Shown one piece after another: positions 1 through 9,346 of a stretch of 64,000 nucleotides of DNA. Within the stretch, counting starts at the first letter, position 1. Every line of letters begins with the position of its first letter. This DNA is from Anthostomella pinea (taxonomy: Eukaryota > Ascomycota > Sordariomycetes > Xylariales > Xylariaceae). The notes under the pieces are model-generated. The model searched no databases. It was not told where the DNA came from and saw only the letters and a list, made by a program, of their open reading frames with translations. The DNA lies in NCBI GenBank assembly GCA_963556695.1, contig CAUWAG010000019.1:124001-188000 (forward strand), in the 5' to 3' direction. Position numbers and translations under genes: made by a program.

Positions 1-287
1 GTAAGATTCACACTACGAGTACGCTCCTACAAACACCCCAAAAACTGCTTTGGCCTCGAATGTGCCTATATCCTCTGACAACCATTGCATGAACCATCCC
101 AGCCGGCTCATTTCCCCTAAATCCCATCACCCCAGCCCTCCAATAGCCCTAGGGACGTGCATTGAAGGGAGAATCGATCTTAAACGCGGGATCTCACAGC
201 ACTCGGTAGCATCGGTATGAGTATCAGCAAATGCGCAACCGCAGTCCATCTGTCTGGCAGTCTTACCGAGGAAGCGCGCTAGCCAAT

Positions 288-533
288 TTAGCCATTGCGA
301 GCGATGCAGTGAGGAATGCCACCGTCCAGGAAAGTGCATCTAAGACCGGAATCCGCGCAGCTGGCTATGAAGATGTGGTTGTAGTCGACACACTGCAGGA
401 TGGTCGCCAGGTCCGCGCCACATGTGTATCCGTCCTTTTTGTTGAAACAGAAGTTGACGTCCCGATCTGAGGTTTCCGTGGTGGCCAGACCGCAAGGAAG
501 CGTGGCCAACGCCAGGAACACTAGGTTCTTCAT
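288..533 (-). CDS. Small secreted cysteine-rich protein
   Basis: The product is 81 residues. The N-terminus (MKNLVFLALATLPCGLA) is a short basic start followed by a hydrophobic core and small residues, typical of a signal peptide cleaved near residue 17. The mature part has six cysteines (29, 38, 48, 59, 66, 76), an even number suited to three disulfides. An in-frame ATG at 551 would add six residues with a His run (MHHHST); I prefer the ATG at 533 because it puts the signal peptide at the terminus. A TATA-like TTTATATT lies on the same strand near 745-752. Size, secretion and cysteine content resemble candidate effectors or small secreted proteins of ascomycetes, but no family is recognised and the function is unknown. 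Confidence 0.6.
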   Translation of the reverse strand: MKNLVFLALATLPCGLATTETSDRDVNFCFNKKDGYTCGADLATILQCVDYNHIFIASCADSGLRCTFLDGGIPHCIARNG

Positions 534-1509
534 TGTCGAGTGGTGGTGCATTGTTGCGGCTTCGTGGAGTATGTATTGAGTGAGGGTGGGTGGTGACTGT
601 GGTGATGGTGGTGGTGATGAAGGCTTGGTGGAGTATGTGTGGACGGCGGGCGAAGTGGTGATTTGCAATCTCTGTTGAGGCTGTGGTAGGTTTTCAGTAT
701 GGGAGATGAACCTCAAATGCAAAGACCGGGGAGCCGGGGTAGGCAATATAAACAAGCCGGATGCTGGCCGTACATCTCGCCATGGTGGTGAATGTTATGC
801 TCCAAGCAATCATTACCCGAGTTTCAGATTTGCCATATGGCCTTTACAGATCTGTCGTCCAGGCCAGTGAATGAACAACTATCCAATCAAAATTTCCATG
901 TAATTCAGCGTACTAGCCACGTGCTTGCTGTCGAAACAGCGGTACCACCGCTTTCTTGGTGCGTGTTCAGGGAGGAGCAAAACGCACTCATCCCATCTTT
1001 CCTTGCAAGCATGTGACCTTGGGCAAATAGGAGTAGGCACCGTTTGGCTCGTCAGCGGTGAACTGCTTGACCAAAGCCTCCGAGGGCCTGTAGAGTGGTG
1101 GCCGGAGCATAGAAGTGCAAATGAGTCGAATCTGGATCATAGCATCTGCCGGTGCTCTTGCGAACTGAACACGAGGTCCATCGAGACGCCTAGCTGGCCG
1201 ACCTCCAGCCGTTTGAAGCCGACTCAGTGGGTTGAATTCCCACTTCTTACCACTGAGGCGTCATGAACTTGGGCATTCTAACACTCGTGGTTGAGTCCCT
1301 CGCTCTGGAGGAGCTGGCCAGCCAGTGCTGAATACGCTTGTGGTGCGTTTGCCGCATCGCCCTTGTGTGGCAGCAGGATAGTCCAGGCGCTCCTCCAAGA
1401 TGATCAAGCCCTATCCAACCACACCTCACAAGGGACAAAGCAAAAGATCGTTGACCAACATTGAAGAACATTGAAAATTACGCCGTTGCTGACTATGGAC
1501 CAGCCCGTA
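534..1509. other. Intergenic, SSP promoter to GT90 3' end
   Basis: About 1 kb with no convincing gene. It holds the upstream region of the small secreted protein (polypyrimidine-rich on its coding strand between about 590 and 660, TATA-like near 745) and the downstream region of the GT90 gene. The short open frames here have no recognisable similarity. Confidence 0.5.
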
Positions 1510-3450
1510 CTAAGACGGCGTGCCCGACAAGTCGTCGACGAAACCTAGAGTATCTCTATTCGGGTCCATCACCCGCCCATATTCCAACAGCAGCCTCCAA
1601 ACATACAGCATCATGTCTTCCCGCCGCAACACCTTCTGGGCCCAATCATGGCCCTCCTCCGCAATACGCTGCGCCTGCGCATCGTGGCCGCTGAGGAAAT
1701 AGTCCATGACGGCATAGATATCCATGAACGTATTATCGAAGGGCACGAAGTGCAGCCAGGGCACCATGCGGTCGTCGTGCCACTCGGCATAGACGGTCGC
1801 CTTGAGCGGGCAGCTCGTGCTCAAGAGGAACCCCCGCCAGCGCGCCGAGTACGAGTTGCCGTCCACATCGGGGAGGAACTTGGTGTTGTATTGCTCTTGC
1901 ATAGACTTGGACCCCACGAGCGCGAAGAATGGGTCAGTATATGGACAGTCGACCTTAAGGCGGCCCAGCCAGTTGTGCCGCTCGGGCCAGCAGTCGAGGC
2001 GGTTGAACCCGACGTCGCTCCACCCGTCCACCCAGGCCCCCAGTCGGGCTTCCCGTTGCGCCGGGACGTCGTACGTCCCGGCAGCGCGGAGGTTGAAGGT
2101 GGTGGGGCCGGATTCCTCGGCATCATCCCCAGAGGCCTCCGCGCGGGCGACGGCCGACCCGTTCGTCATCTGCACGAAGCGGTGGCGCTGGTAGTGCCAC
2201 CAGTTGTCCTCCTGGTTGCGGCCGCCGCTCGCCGTGCCCCTCCACACCAAGCCGGTCTTCTTCGCGGCCCAGGGCCCGCCGTAGTCCGCGCCGCCGGAGT
2301 AGCGCACCTGATCGGACAGGTACATGGCGCCGGGGATCAGGATGTCGTTGTTCGCCGTGATCTTGGACCCGCTGAAGATGGGGAACAGGTCCTCCGTCGA
2401 TACCGCCATGCTGAAGCTCTCGACGAACGTGCCGTGCATGCCGCGCAGGTGGGGTTGCAGACACGGGTCCTGCGCTTGTGTGAAGTTGGCGATGAAGCCG
2501 TCTTTCGTGAATGGCATCGGGCTGGTGGGGAAGAGGTCGTCGATGGAGCCCGTGGCTGTCTCGAGGCTCTTCTGCTGCCGGCCCGGGCTGTCGGGCGGGC
2601 ATGCGCGGGCGACGTAATCCCACATGTCCGTCTTATCGTCAACCCAGCTGGGATTATACCGCTCCGAGTCCAAGTCCGTGTCGGAGTAGGCCGTGTACTT
2701 AGCCGTCGTTTCGGCGGGTGGCAAGATTCCCTGCGCGCGCGCATCCTGCTCTTTTGCGATGTATTCCGTGATGTTGTCCCAGGGCACGAGCATCCGAGAC
2801 TCGTCAAAGACGTTGATCGGCATATCCAGATCCGGCAGATGCGGCAACATCTCCTCAACCAGTTTCGACCACAGCACCACCCGCTCATTACCCGCTAAGT
2901 TCTTGTCGTCGCCTTCCAAGTGCGCTATCTTGCCGTCTCGGACGCGAATGACGGGCTCCACCATGTGCGCGCGCCGGCGCATCTCGAGGGGATCGACGCC
3001 CCAGAAGGGGTTGATGTCGTGGTAGACGCGATCGAAGAACTCCTCCACAATTATCGCATTGTTGCTCTGCGCCGCCTCGAACCACTTGTCGAAGCCCGGC
3101 GGGGGGTGGCGGCCGCGGCGCTCGCGATACCGCGCCGAGGCTTGCGACAGACTCCAGGACCGCTTCCCGAGCAGCTCGGCGAAGCTCGCGTATGCGCTCT
3201 CGATTAGGTCTGATATCGGATGGCCGTCGTCGGTCTTGGCTGGTGAGGAGCCTGGTGGTACATCCTTGCTGCCTGCGCTCTCAGGTCCGTCCGTTGGGCT
3301 GCCTGTCCAGGCTGCGGTGCTCGGAGGCAGACGGGAGATACTTTCGGTGTTCTGGTATAAAATCAAATAGAGCGACAGTGTCGTCACGAACACTACGAGC
3401 GCAGCATACTTGAGCCATCTTTTCGGGGCGAGCATCTCAACTATCAACAC
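1510..3450 (-). CDS. Glycosyltransferase family 90 (CAP10-like) protein
   Basis: A single-exon gene for 646 residues. Residues about 14-32 form one hydrophobic segment after a basic start (KRWLK), giving a type II Golgi/ER membrane topology with a lumenal catalytic part. The C-terminal half carries the signatures of the GT90/CAP10 family: KTGLVWRGTASGG near the middle, then FLPDVDGNSYSARWRG, LSTSCPLKATVYAEW and VPFDNTFMDIYAVMDYF near the end. Known fungal members transfer xylose in capsule or glycan synthesis (Cryptococcus Cap10 and Cxt1), so a glycan-modifying role is likely, but donor and acceptor cannot be read from the sequence. A second start five codons in (MLAPKRW) is possible. Length is normal for the fungal family and no frame break is seen. 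Confidence 0.9.
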   Translation of the reverse strand: MLIVEMLAPKRWLKYAALVVFVTTLSLYLILYQNTESISRLPPSTAAWTGSPTDGPESAGSKDVPPGSSPAKTDDGHPISDLIESAYASFAELLGKRSWSLSQASARYRERRGRHPPPGFDKWFEAAQSNNAIIVEEFFDRVYHDINPFWGVDPLEMRRRAHMVEPVIRVRDGKIAHLEGDDKNLAGNERVVLWSKLVEEMLPHLPDLDMPINVFDESRMLVPWDNITEYIAKEQDARAQGILPPAETTAKYTAYSDTDLDSERYNPSWVDDKTDMWDYVARACPPDSPGRQQKSLETATGSIDDLFPTSPMPFTKDGFIANFTQAQDPCLQPHLRGMHGTFVESFSMAVSTEDLFPIFSGSKITANNDILIPGAMYLSDQVRYSGGADYGGPWAAKKTGLVWRGTASGGRNQEDNWWHYQRHRFVQMTNGSAVARAEASGDDAEESGPTTFNLRAAGTYDVPAQREARLGAWVDGWSDVGFNRLDCWPERHNWLGRLKVDCPYTDPFFALVGSKSMQEQYNTKFLPDVDGNSYSARWRGFLLSTSCPLKATVYAEWHDDRMVPWLHFVPFDNTFMDIYAVMDYFLSGHDAQAQRIAEEGHDWAQKVLRREDMMLYVWRLLLEYGRVMDPNRDTLGFVDDLSGTPS

Positions 3451-4679
3451 CCACCCGGCGACCGTTGAATGTCCGAGACAAACTGTGGATCACGGGCGCA
3501 GGCGAGAGACAGTCTCAGATGCCGGGCGTTGACTGCGCAACTGCGCGATACATATTAGAGACAGCTTAGAGGTCTCTGCTGAGGGAGTAACGCGCCTGGT
3601 GAGATGGAGGTATTGAGCAGTGCGCGATTGAAGAAGGCGAGAAAACGCAAGAACAATGAAAGCTGCGATGTGCCGCCTTTTCCCCAGGACCCTGGCAATG
3701 AGACCCTGTCGCGTCCCCTGTCTAATAATAGCCTTGGGGTTATAGTGTAGATCTTGCGCTTAGCTGCCAGGCTGTGTACCTAGGCCACGAGTGACGAGGC
3801 ACCGTTATACGAGTCTGACATTGCATTGCCGTAATATTTGAGCTGCTGGGGTTGTTCGAAAATCCTTACCGACTTGGTAGTGTATAGTATAGAAGGATTC
3901 GCACTCCCGAGTGAGAGACAGAGGACTTGAAGTACTCTTTCGAGAGCAAACATGTAGAGACGCATGTACCTGCAAAGATTCAGGGGCTCATCTGTACTAG
4001 TGGCCGTTGCCCATGCATATACCTTAGTCAGTAACTTTGAAACCAAACCTTAAAATCCTTAGAACCAAACACCTCTAACCCCATCAGGTATAAGGTCTTG
4101 CCAGCCACTGGTACTAATTCTCTTATTAATAAGGGCTAGCTACCTTTATAGCTGTGGATCCCAGCCACAGGATCCAGCCACCAGTACCTTATCGGATCTC
4201 CTGTCATCTTGGGCGTTCTACGATAAGGTTACCTGGGATGGCTGCCCCAAGTGACAGGTACCAACCCACTGTAATTTAGGTATTTAGATACTTCTCGGAT
4301 GGGATCCCTTGTCACGATGCCTGCAGCGTTGTGTGGGAATCTGGTGTTGTATTCCGAAAATAACAAGGTGAGGAAGGAAAGGGAAGCCAGCAAGGTGATG
4401 TGCGCAGCACACACCTTAAGTGGTGGTCCCGTTCATTCCTTATCTAATCTTATTAGATTAAAGGTACGCCTAGAAGGCACTTTGACGGGTAGACAACAGA
4501 ACCTAGTTGTTCTGTCCTGATCCAGCCCCCTCTGACACAAAACTGCCACGGTCGCACAAGGACACTCTAGACAGACAGAATACACACACAGACTTCACTC
4601 TGACAATTGGCTCAAATCTGACAATTAAGAGTCTCATTGCCGATCCCTTTGACAAACCCTATCTATCCTGTATATCTAA
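3451..4679. other. Intergenic, GT90 promoter and repeat-flanking DNA
   Basis: The first ~300 bases are the upstream region of the GT90 gene. From about 4060 to 4510 the DNA becomes A/T-richer with short inverted motifs (GGTACTGG-type), consistent with the edge of degraded repeat DNA that continues into the gag remnant. No gene is supported. Confidence 0.4.
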
Positions 4680-5219
4680 GATGCCTGTTCTTTCAACCCT
4701 TCGAGAGTCTGAGAAAGCAGACTTCTTAGCATCACCGTCAGAAGCAAGAGAATGGCCTGAATGGGACCATGAGTTCCAATGAAGGCAGATGCCCTAGGTC
4801 TTCTTGACCTCCTCATTCAGAAGAAGGGCATTATACAACAACTAGAGATTCCAAACATTGCACGAAAGAAATACGAGAAGAAACAAACGACTTTCGAGCC
4901 AAGCCAAGCCATCGAAGTTGATCCTGATCTGAATAACGGAAACAAAGACAACAAAATCATCCAACACAAGCGAAATAATGGCATATGGATGCTATCAGAT
5001 CTAACAACAACGGGGAAACAAACCTATGAACTCGACAATAGTTTTTACAATTGAATCTAGAAGCTGCACGAGAAGCAAGCACTGTCTTTAGAGAAAATCA
5101 AGAACCATATACTCAAGTCTGTTACAAACTACTACAAGACCACTTGCTGCATTTTAAAGCAACCAATTTGGGAGTGGTACGCAAATCTCTAAGCCAAGTG
5201 CGGAATGGCCAGTACAGAT
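4680..5219 (+). mobile_element. Degraded copia-type gag fragment
   Basis: Three pieces in different frames read as the start of a Ty1/copia-type Gag. The first runs from MPVLSTLRESEK to EWPEWDHEFQ. A -1 shift at the ATGA overlap (4779-4782) continues as KADALGLLDLLIQKKG, and after another break near 5052 the frame reads LNLEAAREASTVFRE and YKLLQDHLLHFK. The order W..W...F followed by A..LGLLDLL is what copia Gag proteins show near their N-terminus. The frames are interrupted by stops and shifts, so no protein is made. It ends 15 bases before an LTR in the same orientation, possibly its own 3' LTR after a large internal deletion. The family assignment is an inference from pattern only. Confidence 0.45.
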
Positions 5220-5234
5220 GAGCAAGAAGATGCA

Positions 5235-5446
5235 TGTGACGGCCTGCACAGACCTTCCCACATGACAAGTGGATACTTCCCAATAGGGGAAGGATCTGAC
5301 CAGAGGATCCCCTTAAAGGGGCAACCTCCCACTGTGCCTATCTCTTTCTCTCTTCCTTTCCTCTTTAGTCTTGATATTCTCGTCAATAGAGTAATAGCTG
5401 CTTGCTGCAGGCCATGTCCCAGCTCCCCAGTATGCTCGCCGTGATA
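5235..5446 (+). repeat. 212-bp LTR, left copy
   Basis: It begins TGTGACGGCC and ends CGCCGTGATA, where the other copy ends CCGTGACA. It is almost identical to the inverted copy at 5646-5857; one visible difference is C versus T near 5248. TG...CA termini with short imperfect inverted ends mark an LTR. The flanks (ATGCA on the left, GTAAT on the right) are not a target duplication, so this copy is probably a remnant of a larger element rather than a clean solo LTR. Confidence 0.65.
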
Positions 5447-5640
5447 GTAATTATTACTTTACAATAACTTATAATTATTATATATAGTTAATCACGAGTT
5501 ATACCATTCGAATATACTTTTTTAATAATATTTAATATTTAATTATTATATACGTAGTTTTTCTAGTAGTAATATTAAATAAATACGCGATTAAAAGCGA
5601 AATATTAATAATAAAAGTGCGAATATAACATGGAATACTT
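5447..5640. other. AT-rich, RIP-like spacer between inverted LTRs
   Basis: About 195 bases composed almost entirely of A and T, rich in TA steps, in sharp contrast to the ~50% GC surroundings. This is what heavy C-to-T mutation by RIP leaves in ascomycete repeats. The flanking LTRs are not mutated to this degree. No gene or structured RNA is visible. Confidence 0.6.
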
Positions 5641-5645
5641 ATAAC

Positions 5646-5857
5646 TGTCACGGCGAGCATACTGGGGAGCTGGGACATGGCCTGCAGCAAGCAGCTATTA
5701 CTCTATTGACGAGAATATCAAGACTAAAGAGGAAAGGAAGAGAGAAAGAGATAGGCACAGTGGGAGGTTGCCCCTTTAAGGGGATCCTCTGGTCAGATCC
5801 TTCCCCTATTGGGAAGTATCCACTTGTCATGTGGGAAGGTCTATGCAGGCCGTCACA
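5646..5857 (-). mobile_element. 212-bp solo LTR with 5-bp target duplication
   Basis: A near-identical inverted copy of the LTR at 5235-5446. Read on the minus strand it starts TGTGACGGCC and ends CGCCGTGACA. It is flanked by a perfect direct repeat ATAAC (5641-5645 and 5858-5862), the 5-bp target-site duplication of LTR-element integration. It is therefore an independent insertion whose internal part was lost by LTR-LTR recombination. Its closeness to the left copy implies recent activity. Confidence 0.75.
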
Positions 5858-5862
5858 ATAAC

Positions 5863-6367
5863 GGTAGCTAGTTAAACGTTATACCAGATTGGGTTAGAGG
5901 GGTTTAGTTCTACGGATTTTCAGGTTTGATTTTAAAGTTACTGTACCTTAGTAAGCCACTAGCGCTGAGATACCTCTAGGGAGTAGCTTCATAACAGTAA
6001 ACCACGTGCAACCTGCTTGGAAACGGCGGTGCAGATCTAGCGTTAAGCCAGCTAAGCACGGTAGGCACCTCAAGCATTGTTCTCCCTTTCTCCCTTTCTC
6101 GCTTGAATTGGAACGTTAGGTATGGTCTGGACAGCAGTATGCCACGTCGTTTTTCTGGTCTTCTGGGGTGAGGAGGATCTGCACCTAAAGGCCGACGAGG
6201 GCTTTTGCTTTTTTTTACGGGCGGGTGCATTAAAATCTAAGGTGGGGGAGGTGGGTTCCAGAATCGGAAGAATCGCGGCATCTCGTGACAACTCGTTGGA
6301 CTTCCTCTAGGAGACCATCGCACACCCCATTCCCGCCCCTAAATTGGCATCTGGAGACACGACGACC
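5863..6367. other. Intergenic, MYND gene upstream region
   Basis: About 500 bases between the solo LTR and the MYND gene. No open frame here resembles a protein family. It presumably held the promoter of the downstream gene; no clear TATA box is seen. Confidence 0.4.
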
Positions 6368-6514
6368 ATGTCAGACCCCAGGTGCATAGTCTGCGAGAAG
6401 ATCGGCGCCAACACCTGCGCCCAGTGCCGGGGCTGCGCCTACTACTCCAAAGCATGTCAAACAGCCGACTGGCCCTCACACAAGCTGCGGTGCAAGCCTT
6501 ACACGACGCACATG

Positions 6515-7066
6515 GCCGTATGGCGCAATGGTCAAATGCGCCTGGTTGTGTTCTCGTTTGTGCGGTGGGCGACGAGAACAAGTGGGTTCGAATCCTGCTA
6601 TGGCCCCCTTCTGACCCGGCTTGTGCGAGTCGACAACCAGCACACGACAGTGGAGAGGCCCCTTATCGCAGAGCCCGATAGCCAAGCAGCTTGTCTCCAC
6701 AACACCCACTCCTGCGAGGTTTTTCCCCTTGTGGTTTCCCTCGCCAGCAGATAACAAACACCTATTTCACCCACCAATGCGACATATATCGAACGGCTAC
6801 TGGAACGATGTGTACACCAGAGTACTGAGGTTCACTGGGTCGCTTAGTCACTGGATAGGAGATTTTTCTGACGGAATCGTGCTTGGGTATTGACTAAAAC
6901 CATCTGGTCACTCCAGATTGGTACCGCTACAACGAGGATAGGCTCGTGCGCGGATCTGAATGTATCTAGACTGACACCTCTATAACCTTGCGATGCAATG
7001 GCTCTGGGAGGCGTGGTTTGCCCTGTTGAGGGACTGCACCCACGATAAATACAAAACAAACAAACA
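6515..7066 (+). mobile_element. tRNA-derived SINE with 15-bp target-site duplication
   Basis: The head is a tRNA-like sequence. Acceptor halves GGCCGTA (6514-6520) and TATGGCC (6599-6605) pair over 7 bp with one wobble. The D arm is GCGC/GCGC (6523-6526, 6538-6541) and the T arm is 6582-6598 with loop TTCGAAT. The Pol III boxes match consensus: A box TGGCGCAATGG (6521-6531) and B box GGTTCGAATCC (6585-6595). The anticodon arm is replaced by a hairpin TTCTCGT/ACGAGAA (6551-6557, 6572-6578), so it is not a working tRNA. An unrelated body of ~450 bases follows and ends in an A-rich tail (AAATACAAAACAAACAAACA). TACACGACGCACATG flanks it at 6500-6514 and 7067-7081; base 6514 is shared between duplication and acceptor stem. 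About 553 bp is in the size range of known fungal SINEs (Foxy, Mg-SINE). T5 runs near 6720 and 6863 would be possible early Pol III terminators. Confidence 0.85.
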
Positions 7067-7081
7067 TACACGACGCACATG
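7067..7081. repeat. Target-site duplication (right copy) of the SINE
   Basis: A 15-bp direct repeat identical to 6500-6514 within the MYND coding sequence. Both copies are in the same codon phase (TAC ACG ACG CAC ATG), which shows the insertion was recent enough to leave the duplication unchanged. Confidence 0.85.
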
Positions 7082-7666
7082 AAGGAACCGCGCCCTTCGC
7101 CAGAGCACGTCCGCGCCATCTTCTTCGGCGCTTCGGTCCCCAAGCCCAAGCTTCTCTGGATCCGTATCCCGCAACACAGCAGCGGCGGCGACATGTTCAA
7201 CCTCAGGCCTGACGTCATGCCGCTCCTCATCAAACCCGGCGAGACCAAATACACCTACGTCGGCCACTCCATCATCCAGCGCAACATGCGAATGGGCTCG
7301 GTGTACCCGGGCCGCGTGGTGCAGCTGCTGTACCGCGACAGCTTCCTCGAGGACGGCTCGCCCCGGTGCCGTGCCATGCTGGCTGCGACCCAGCCTCACG
7401 GCCACCTCGAACACGACTGGCGAGGCCCGGTGGTGGCGTTGGCTATGAATGGACCTGAGTACCTTGATGCGAACCCGGCCGACTTGCGGTCCGTCATCGA
7501 CTACTCGGTATGGTACCAGCGCGGCAAGGCGCTGAACAATGGCAAGGACGGCAATGAGCAGCTTCTGGAGTTTCTTCCGAACCATGGGGGTACAAAGAAG
7601 GTCTTCGTTGACCTTGGGTTGGGGGTCGCACAGCGTAACTTTCCCAATGGCCCTCCACAGCAGTGA

Positions 7667-8012
7667 GGCGCGGCTGCGAAGAACGGAGTCTGATTCATGG
7701 AGTCTGTGTTTAGAGGTGAGGGAATGACGACGCCAGGGAGCATCATGTTACATTACCAGGCGTATAAGAAAACCATATACAAACCTTCATGGAGTGAGAG
7801 AAATGTGTTCAAGATTCAAGTCTGATTATTTTTTATTTTGAATGCTTGCTTCTTGGCTAATTTCACGTGACACATGTCACGTGCCCTTCAGATGGGTCAT
7901 TGCACGCCGACATTTTCACTCGCGTACCAAGTGCAACTTTTGACCGACACACCTTGATCCAAGAACGGCACCCGCAACCACAATTTACCACGGCACACTC
8001 GACCTCCGCAAT
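7667..8012. other. Intergenic, MYND 3' to F-box 5'
   Basis: About 350 bases holding the 3' flank of the MYND gene and the upstream region of the F-box gene. The only structure seen is the paired CACGTG motif at 7864-7883. Confidence 0.5.
7864..7883. promoter_or_regulatory. Inverted pair of CACGTG E-boxes
   Basis: Arms CACGTGACA and TGTCACGTG form a 9-bp inverted repeat around a CA dinucleotide, placing two E-boxes 14 bases apart, about 130 bases upstream of the F-box gene start. CACGTG is the core site of fungal bHLH factors (Cbf1, Pho4, Ino2/4 types). That these act on the neighbouring gene is inference. Confidence 0.35.
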
Positions 8013-9346
8013 ATGAGTCCCTCTCTTGAAGCTCTCCCAATAGAGATGGTGGAGAACATCGTGAGATGCCTCGATGTGTGTGACATCGCTTCACTACGAC
8101 TGACAAGTCGCGTCATGGAGGACAAAGCTTCCCAGGGATGTTTCACAGCCCACTTCAAACACAGGAATGTCGAGCTTACGGAGGACAAAATCGACGACAT
8201 GGTGGAAGTAACAGGCCAAGGCCGCCTCGGCATTTTACTACAACATTGCACTATCACTGGCATCGCGCATGATGGTTATATGGACCCAGAGGAGACAGAG
8301 GACTTCAGTTGGATGCTGACTCAGGCTTTCTATAACTTGAAGCGGCGTTCCTCAAGCGGTGGCCTTGTCTCGTTGTGCCTTCGCGTCGCCGCGCGCATCG
8401 AGGGTCCCGGCGAAGTCCTCGTCGAGCCGACCGAGTTTAGCAATTGGAGAAATGTCCAGACTGTGGCGGAACGCACCTTTAATATCACAATGGGGGCGCT
8501 GAGGAAGAGCGGGCTGCGCGTCGATGAGGAGCTTGACATATATTACGGCCTCCAAGGCTGCGGTCTGGCATGCATTCCATTCCTGCGCTTTGTATCGAAG
8601 GCCAAGTTGAAGCGAAACTTTGGAACTTTGAAGATACTGAAGGTCAGCATGTCGGCACCACACGATTACGAAGCAGGAATGGCTATGATGGGACAGACCC
8701 TGCAGCAATCATAAACGATTTATTCAGAACTCGCCCTCCAAGGCATCCAGAACGTATCCAACATCACACCGTCATTGGAGGTTCTCGACTTGCATTGGTA
8801 TAGCATTAACCATGAGTCATCCAAGATAGTCGATCGAGTGCCGGTCCCACAGATTATCAGCACCGGCCCGACGTTCGTACACCTCAAAGTGTGCACATTA
8901 CGCGGGATCTACGTCTACTCAAGAAAACTCCTTCAGTTCCTTGAGGGCGTTCGACCAGCAGCATTAGCACTCACGTATGTCCACCTGATTTGGGAGACGT
9001 GGGCCCTATATTCGACTACCTCACAGACACTGGCAGTCCCGTCAGATTATTCCGCTTGGACGATCTTCACGAACAGGGCCTTCTAGTTCACTTCGCGATG
9101 AGAGGGATCTCGAAGTTTCCAGGAGGCCCATCCCCGAGGGTGGGACCTAGCGCACTTATACGGGAAGTGACCAGTGTGAAGGAGAAAATGCCCCCCTATA
9201 AGGTCACGCCGATACCAAGTAGTATAGATGGGCAGCTCTGGGGAAGAAGCAATAAGCAATATTTCGGTCCACCTCCCGACAATGGTGACTTCACCTGGTT
9301 CGGTAGTACGCGAGACCCAGCTGGTTTCGAGGGGCCTACATGTTGA
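8013..9346 (+). pseudogene. F-box protein gene with a stop and a 1-nt deletion
   Basis: The N-terminus has an F-box (LPIEMVENIVRCLDVCDIAS followed by LRLTSRV, residues about 8-35), which in intact proteins binds Skp1 in SCF ubiquitin ligases. The same frame continues past a TAA at 8712-8714 as TIYSELALQGIQN, then VLDLHWYSINHESS and LRGIYVYSRKLLQFLEGVRP. Near 9000, in the run GGGCCC, one base appears missing: the frame shifts from LIWETWA to GPIFDYLTDTGSPVRLF and runs to a stop at 9346. With both lesions ignored the product would be ~444 residues, a usual length for fungal F-box proteins. No intron removes the stop in frame. TAA for CAA is a C-to-T change in CpA context, as RIP makes. A sequencing error could explain the missing C but not easily both lesions. 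Confidence 0.65.

Larger units (their letters stand above)
6368..7666 (+). pseudogene. MYND zinc-finger protein gene split by a SINE
   Basis: The first part (6368-6514) encodes 49 residues with a MYND finger: Cys 6, 9, 17, 20, 30, His 38 and Cys 42 in CxxC...CxxC...SKACQTADWPSHKLRC. The cysteine usually found in the YCS step is Tyr 26 (TAC for TGC), so one zinc ligand is missing. The second part (7082-7666) continues in the same frame as KEPRPSPEHVRAIFFGAS through to a stop, the usual C-terminal region of small fungal MYND proteins. Between them lies a SINE with a 15-bp target duplication; precise removal gives one frame of about 243 residues. Reading through the SINE meets a stop at 6754. 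The gene is thus broken unless the insert is spliced out: GT at 6518 and AG at 7083-7084 would join GCC to GAA in frame, but no branch site is obvious close to that AG. Confidence 0.75.

Noticed and set aside
1648..2898. 416-codon open frame antisense to the GT90 gene
   Set aside because: It is the mirror of GC-rich codon usage in the GT90 gene; composition is Val/Arg/Ala-rich without any domain.
5235..5857. One transposon with 212-bp terminal inverted repeats
   Set aside because: The right copy has its own ATAAC duplication on both sides and TG...CA ends, so it is a solo LTR inserted separately; the outer flanks of the pair do not match each other.
6514..6606. Functional tRNA gene
   Set aside because: The A box, B box, acceptor, D and T arms are present, but no 5-bp anticodon stem with a 7-nt loop can be formed; a different hairpin replaces it. 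It is better read as the head of a SINE.
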